Assembly: GCA_035642125.1 (NCBI GenBank)
Contig: DASQSZ010000248.1
Location: 1 to 10,054, forward strand
Source: CALAED01 sp937891035
GTDB lineage: Bacteria; Actinomycetota; Actinomycetes; Streptosporangiales; Streptosporangiaceae
DNA: 10,054 nucleotides
Reading direction: 5' to 3'
Shown here: positions 6,861-10,054 of the stretch, piece after piece
Layout of the letters: every line of letters begins with the position of its first letter
Numbering within the stretch: position 1 is the first letter of the stretch
Position numbers and translations under genes: made by a program
Notes under the pieces: model-generated
What the model was told of the DNA's origin: nothing
Databases searched by the model: none
Seen by the model: the letters and a program-made list of their open reading frames with translations, nothing else

Positions 6861-6900
6861 TCCGTACTGACTCGCTGGGGAGACCGACCAACAGGCCAGG

Positions 6901-6923
6901 GAGCTGTCCGTGGAAGACAGCTC
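6901..6923 (-). terminator. Terminator-like hairpin after the thioesterase gene
   Basis: GAGCTGTC (6901-6908) and GACAGCTC (6916-6923) form a perfect eight-pair stem with a seven-base loop. It starts 11 nt beyond the thioesterase stop codon on the minus strand. It is the best-placed terminator for that gene and could also stop read-through from pgeF. Confidence 0.55.
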
Positions 6924-6934
6924 GGCGACAACGC

Positions 6935-7348
6935 CTAGCCCAAGATCGCGTACACCGTGGTGGCATGGGCGGCCGGCGCCGACTCGCCCTCCGCCACCAT
7001 CACCACGTCCACGAAGGCCAGCGTCCGCCCCAGCTTGGTGATCGTGGCGGTGACGAGGACGTCCTTGCCGATGATCGGCCGCTGGAACGTCGTGGACTGT
7101 TGCACCGTCGTCATCGGCCCGAAACCGCCCTTGGCCGCCGAGATCGCGATCACGGTCGCGGTATCGGCCGCCGCCATCAGCGCCTGCCCCGACATGCCGC
7201 CGCCTTCGCGGGCCAGCCGGTCCGACCAAGGCAACCGGAGGGTGGCCTGCCGTTCACCGAACTCTTCGACGGTCAGGCCGAGGTCGAGCACCCAGCGCGC
7301 GAAGTTGTCGCGCAGAATCTTGTCGCCGTCCGCGGGCTTTAGCGTCAC
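6935..7348 (-). CDS. Hotdog-fold PaaI-like acyl-CoA thioesterase
   Basis: This is a 137-aa single-domain protein, counted from GTG 7348, of normal size for the family. The sequence runs DLGLTVEEFGERQATLRLPWSDRL, then REGGGMSGQALMAAADTATVIA (about 47-68), then MTTVQQSTTFQRPIIGKDVLVTATITKLGRTLAFVDVVM. This is the 4HBT/PaaI hotdog layout: strand, central helix starting GG-x-S-G with acidic D62, then paired strands. Family role: hydrolysis of an acyl- or aroyl-CoA thioester in the cytosol, acting as an oligomer. The reading frame extends upstream to 7528, but that extension is low-complexity and overlaps the divergent P450 gene. GTG 7348 (or GTG 7363) is the plausible start, although neither has a good ribosome site. 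A shared lipid or aromatic-CoA role with the P450 is inference from position only. Confidence 0.82.
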   Translation of the reverse strand: MTLKPADGDKILRDNFARWVLDLGLTVEEFGERQATLRLPWSDRLAREGGGMSGQALMAAADTATVIAISAAKGGFGPMTTVQQSTTFQRPIIGKDVLVTATITKLGRTLAFVDVVMVAEGESAPAAHATTVYAILG

Positions 7349-7372
7349 CCCGCAATGATGCACGCTTGACCC

Positions 7373-8707
7373 ATGAGCGCGGAGATCTTCCTGCCCTCCA
7401 CATACGCCTCGTACGTGCCGTACGAGACGTTCCGGCGGCTGCGGGACACCGCGCCGGTCTGCTGGATCGAGGAACCGGCGGTCGACCCCTGGCCTGCCGG
7501 GCCGGGCTATTGGGCGGTGTTCCGGCACGCCGACGTCAAGTACGTGCTCCGCTCACCCGAACTCTTTTCGTCCAATCTCGGCGGCACCCAGATCAGGGAT
7601 CCCGACACCCCAGAGGACCTGGAGTTCGCCCGGGCGATGATGCTCAACCAGGACCCGCCGGGCCACTCCCGGCTGCGCCGCATCGTCGCGGCCGCGTTCA
7701 CGCCGCGCGCCGTACGCGCGCTCGAGGCGACCATCGAGGACCGCGCCCGCAACCTGATCGACGCGGCGGTCCGGCGCGGCGAGGTCGACTTCGTGGAGGT
7801 GGCCGCCGACCTTCCCGTGTGGACGCTGGCCCATGTGATGGGCGTCCCGGAGAAGGACAGGCGGCTGCTGTACGACTGGGCGTCGCGGGTGATCGGATAC
7901 CAGGACGCCGAGTACGCCGAGTTGTCCAGCGCCGACGTCACCTCGCTGAGCGCGATGGGCCGCAGCGCCGTCGACCGGCGGCCCGCCACCCTCGTCCGGC
8001 CGGACGGACGCCCGATGAACCCGCGTTCGCGCGCCGCGCTTGCCGACATGTTCGCCTACGCGCACGCCCTGGCCTCGCAGGCCGGCACGGGGACGGCCGA
8101 CAACGTCATGTCGCGCATGCTCGCGGGCGGCCTCACCGAACCCGAGTTCGAGAACATGTTCTTCCTGTTCGCCGTTGCCGGGAACGAAACGCTCCGTAAC
8201 GGCATACCAGGCGGTCTCCTCACTATGTTGGATCATCCGGATCAATTCGCCCTACTCCGCGCGGACCCGTCCATGCTGGACTCGGCGGTCGAGGAGATGC
8301 TGCGCTTCTGGCCGCCGGTGATGGACTTCCGCCGTACGGCCACCCGAGACGTCACCCTCGATGGTCACCACATCGGCGCGGGCCAGAAGGTCGTCGTCTA
8401 CCACGCCTCGGCCAACCGCGACGAACGCGTCTTCCCCGACCCCGACCGCTTCGACATCACCCGCTCCCCGAACGACCACGTGAGCTTCGGCTTCGGCCCG
8501 CACTTCTGCCTGGGCGCGCACCTGGCGAGAGTCCAGATGCGCGCGATCTTCCGGGAGTTGCTCGACCTGGACGTCGAACGAACCGGCGATCCGATTCGGC
8601 TGACCTCCAACTTTCAGAACGGTCTCAAACACCTGCCGGTACGCCTCCGTCCCCGCGATGCGAACCACCAGGTGATCTCGGTACCCTTGGGCGTGCCGGG
8701 TCGCTAG
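7373..8707 (+). CDS. Cytochrome P450 monooxygenase
   Basis: This 444-aa soluble bacterial P450 starts at ATG 7373. Landmarks are the C-helix H98-SRL-R102, the I-helix AVAGNETLRN (267-276) with the acid-alcohol pair E272-T273, and the K-helix E308-ML-R311. The heme loop FGFGPHFCLGAHLA carries the thiolate Cys at residue 379. The segment SNFQNGLKHLPVRL before the end and the AGNET I-helix resemble the CYP125/CYP124/CYP142 group, whose known members hydroxylate sterol side chains or branched lipids. This placement is tentative. The usual second Thr of the I-helix is Leu here. About 18 residues follow the normal family end. The stop TAG (8705-8707) lies inside the tRNA-Lys gene. No ferredoxin or reductase gene is adjacent. 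It is divergent from the thioesterase, with 24 nt between the two start codons. Confidence 0.93.
   Translation: MSAEIFLPSTYASYVPYETFRRLRDTAPVCWIEEPAVDPWPAGPGYWAVFRHADVKYVLRSPELFSSNLGGTQIRDPDTPEDLEFARAMMLNQDPPGHSRLRRIVAAAFTPRAVRALEATIEDRARNLIDAAVRRGEVDFVEVAADLPVWTLAHVMGVPEKDRRLLYDWASRVIGYQDAEYAELSSADVTSLSAMGRSAVDRRPATLVRPDGRPMNPRSRAALADMFAYAHALASQAGTGTADNVMSRMLAGGLTEPEFENMFFLFAVAGNETLRNGIPGGLLTMLDHPDQFALLRADPSMLDSAVEEMLRFWPPVMDFRRTATRDVTLDGHHIGAGQKVVVYHASANRDERVFPDPDRFDITRSPNDHVSFGFGPHFCLGAHLARVQMRAIFRELLDLDVERTGDPIRLTSNFQNGLKHLPVRLRPRDANHQVISVPLGVPGR
7408..7426. repeat. Perfect 8+3+8 inverted repeat inside the P450 start region (candidate operator)
   Basis: CTCGTACG and CGTACGAG flank TGC. 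The dyad encodes S-Y-V-P-Y-E (residues 13-18 of the P450) and lies 60-78 nt upstream of the thioesterase start on the other strand. Its position suits a regulator of the divergent pair. A dyad of this length can occur by chance about once in a window this size. Confidence 0.35.
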
Positions 8708-8770
8708 CTCAATTGGCAGAGCTCCGGACTTTTAATCCGTAGGTTGTGGGTTCGAGTCCCACGCGACCCA
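8698..8770 (+). tRNA. tRNA-Lys (anticodon UUU)
   Basis: This is a full 73-nt cloverleaf. The acceptor stem GGGTCGC/GCGACCC is perfect and the discriminator is A8770. The D-stem is GCTC/GAGC. The anticodon stem CCGGA/TCCGT encloses the loop CTTTTAA, with anticodon TTT at 8731-8733. The T-stem is GTGGG/CCCAC with loop TTCGAGT. The variable loop is AGGTT. The outermost anticodon-stem position is C-U (8724/8740), an unpaired 27-43. CCA is not encoded and must be added after transcription. The first ten bases overlap the end of the P450 gene, so its promoter must lie inside that gene unless the two are co-transcribed. A terminator follows at 8803. Confidence 0.95.
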
Positions 8771-8802
8771 CTCTCTATCTTGTCCCTGACCTGCGGCTAT
8801 TC

Positions 8803-8833
8803 GCCGGCAGTGGCCGCTCGGCCGGCTGTTTTT
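8803..8833 (+). terminator. Rho-independent terminator of tRNA-Lys
   Basis: GCCGGC (8803-8808) pairs with GCCGGC (8821-8826). The 12-nt loop itself can fold as GGCC/GGCC if the outer pairing shifts. TGTTTTT follows (8827-8833). It begins 33 nt after the tRNA. It is the only hairpin in the window with a true T-run. Confidence 0.7.
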
Positions 8834-9021
8834 GATCGTTGGGTGCTCGATGTGTGCTCATCTGTCGTGATCTTGTCGGATGATCTTGTTCTGCGCCCTC
8901 ACGCACGGGAGGCGTTCTCGGCTTCCGAATCCTGATCGGCCCATCGCGGGGAGCGACGCGGAGTCGGCTCTGGCCGATAGATTTGCCGCTCAGGCCGACC
9001 GGAGGGTGGGCCTGGCGAACC
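8834..9021. other. Non-coding spacer with short direct repeats between tRNA-Lys and the helicase gene
   Basis: I see no credible gene here; the open frames lack ribosome sites and family-like sequence. TGATCTTGT occurs twice (8868-8876 and 8881-8889, 13 bp apart). GTGCTC occurs twice (8843-8848 and 8854-8859, 11 bp apart). The first half is visibly less G+C-rich than the flanking genes. No second copy of the tRNA 3' end is present in the window. Confidence 0.5.
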
Positions 9022-10054
9022 TCACAGGAGTCGTTGACGAAGAAGAGGTCTGGGAGATGCCAGGCTGGCCAGGGGGTCGACGAGCGCGGGGAGGCCATGG
9101 CCGAAGAGGAGCAGCAGGGTCTTGTTGCGGGCGCGGGTGAGCACGACGTAGAGGAGCCGGGATCCGACAGGGAACGGGGGGCGTTCGCGGCCGTAGAAAT
9201 CGTTGCTGCGGAGTACTACCACGGTAGCGTCGGCCTCGCGACCCTTGGTCTGGTAGAGGCCCATGAGCTGGACCGGCACCTCGTCGGCATCTATGGCGTA
9301 GGTCAGCAGGCTGGCCCGATGCTGGGTGATGGCTTGGTCCAGGAGGGTGAGCGCGGCGTCGGCTCTGGTGGTGTGGCGGACGGTGCGAGCGACCAGGGGC
9401 CGCAGCAGCCTGGCGGCGCGGCGCCACTGGCGCTCGCCGCGGATGAGGCCGATTCCTTGGTGCGCCCGGCTTGCAAGGTCCGCGGCGGCCATGATGCCCG
9501 ATTCCGAGAGTTCAAGACGCAGCTGGTCGAGCCACCTGGCAAGCGTCGCAGGCAGTCCGCCTGCGCCGATGATCATGCGCGCCAGCGGCGGGGCGCTCTT
9601 ACCGCGTTCGGTGCTGGTGATGAAAACGGCCAGACGCGAGCGGACCAGATCCCAGTCGGCGGTTCCGCCGGCGAAGGCGACCATGGCGTGCTGGGTGTCC
9701 AGCGCGGCGGTGACGGACTCGGGCAGTCCGATGATCTCGTGGTCCACGCCGGAATGCTGGAGCTGGTCGGACAAGATCGTGGTGGAGTCGTTGTGATGGC
9801 TAAATACGCCAACGGTGTGGCCCTCGGCTCTCAAGTCGCGTACCACCGCCGCGACGGTTGCCGCCTCCCGCGAGGGATCGAGTCTCGCATGGACCTGTAG
9901 GCGCCCGCTGGTGATCGCCGCGGTGACCGCGTCGTGCCTGAAGTCACGGACCCGGATCGCGGCGGCAGCGGCGGGCAGAACACCGCTGGGGTCACGGTGG
10001 GATGCCTCGGGCAGCGTGATCTGGCGGGCGCCGGGCAGGGCCAGCGCGGCGGCG
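9022..10054 (-). CDS. UvrD-like superfamily 1 DNA helicase, C-terminal part (N-terminus beyond window)
   Basis: The frame is open from the right edge to TGA at 9022-9024, giving 343 visible residues. GTG 9846 is internal, because helicase-like sequence (QITLPEASHRDPSGV, LQVHARLDPSREAATVAAVV) continues upstream. The pattern TVGVFSHHNDSTTILSDQL is the alpha/beta start of the UvrD second RecA domain. VQLMGLYQTKGREADATVVVL matches SF1 motif V (T-x-KG-x-E), and SRLLYVVLTRARNKTLLLL matches motif VI, with the arginine finger in TRAR. The Walker A motif and motif Ia-III would lie outside the window. Expected role: ATP-driven 3'-5' DNA unwinding in repair, or in an accessory or defence context. It converges on the tRNA-Lys terminator. 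The overlapping plus-strand frame at 8983-9900 is an artefact of G+C bias. Confidence 0.82.
   Translation of the reverse strand, partial: AAALALPGARQITLPEASHRDPSGVLPAAAAAIRVRDFRHDAVTAAITSGRLQVHARLDPSREAATVAAVVRDLRAEGHTVGVFSHHNDSTTILSDQLQHSGVDHEIIGLPESVTAALDTQHAMVAFAGGTADWDLVRSRLAVFITSTERGKSAPPLARMIIGAGGLPATLARWLDQLRLELSESGIMAAADLASRAHQGIGLIRGERQWRRAARLLRPLVARTVRHTTRADAALTLLDQAITQHRASLLTYAIDADEVPVQLMGLYQTKGREADATVVVLRSNDFYGRERPPFPVGSRLLYVVLTRARNKTLLLLFGHGLPALVDPLASLASPRPLLRQRLL

Noticed and set aside
7349..7528. 60-codon N-terminal extension of the thioesterase
   Set aside because: It lies antisense to the conserved start of the P450, is low-complexity, and would make the hotdog protein unusually long. 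GTG 7348 gives the normal length.
8843..8889. Direct repeats as a possible CRISPR remnant
   Set aside because: The repeats are only 6 and 9 bp, with 5-nt or shorter spacers and two copies each. There is no array and there are no cas genes.
8744..8935. Small plus-strand open frame beginning inside tRNA-Lys
   Set aside because: It starts within the T-arm of the tRNA, crosses the terminator, has no ribosome site and encodes nothing recognisable.
8983..9900. Plus-strand open frame of 305 codons opposite the helicase gene
   Set aside because: The minus strand carries SF1 motifs V and VI; the plus-strand translation is low-complexity and starts inside the spacer without a ribosome site.

Overview
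The window is very G+C-rich, with strong G/C bias at third codon positions. It carries GTG and TTG starts, actinobacterial-style proteins and a tRNA without an encoded CCA end. All of this points to a high-GC actinomycete chromosome. A filamentous, Streptosporangiales-like organism is my guess, but the sequence does not fix the genus. Most genes are ordinary housekeeping or secondary lipid and redox genes. I found no CRISPR array, transposase, rRNA or complete insertion sequence. I also found no previously undescribed multi-gene system that I could defend.

Region 1 (1-1607): the 3' part of a DUF47/PhoU-like gene abuts a PiT-family phosphate transporter (TGA directly followed by a TTG start), forming a phosphate uptake pair. 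It converges on the next operon across a strong hairpin at 1530-1565. Region 2 (1608-3380): a minus-strand two-gene operon encodes an NAD-type short-chain 3-hydroxyacyl-CoA dehydrogenase-like protein and a crotonase with both catalytic glutamates. Together they could carry out the hydration and oxidation steps of beta-oxidation. Three inverted repeats lie close together upstream of it.

Region 3 (3369-6705): three plus-strand genes encode an exported NodB-type polysaccharide deacetylase with a Tat-like signal and an apparently leaderless start, a berberine-bridge-type FAD oxidoreductase, and a PgeF/YfiH-family purine-nucleoside or peptidoglycan-editing protein. Spacing and intervening hairpins suggest separate transcription units. 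Region 4 (6706-8707): after a hairpin-rich convergent spacer come a minus-strand hotdog thioesterase and a divergent cytochrome P450. Their start codons are only 24 nt apart, and a perfect 8+3+8 dyad lies inside the start of the P450 gene.

Region 5 (8698-10054): a tRNA-Lys(UUU) gene overlaps the last 10 nt of the P450 gene, so the P450 stop codon is made from tRNA bases 8-10. It is followed by a rho-independent terminator, a less G+C-rich spacer with short direct repeats, and the C-terminal part of a UvrD-like SF1 helicase that runs off the right edge. The tRNA 3' end next to a helicase is the likeliest place for a genomic-island boundary, but the window shows neither an integrase nor a second att copy.
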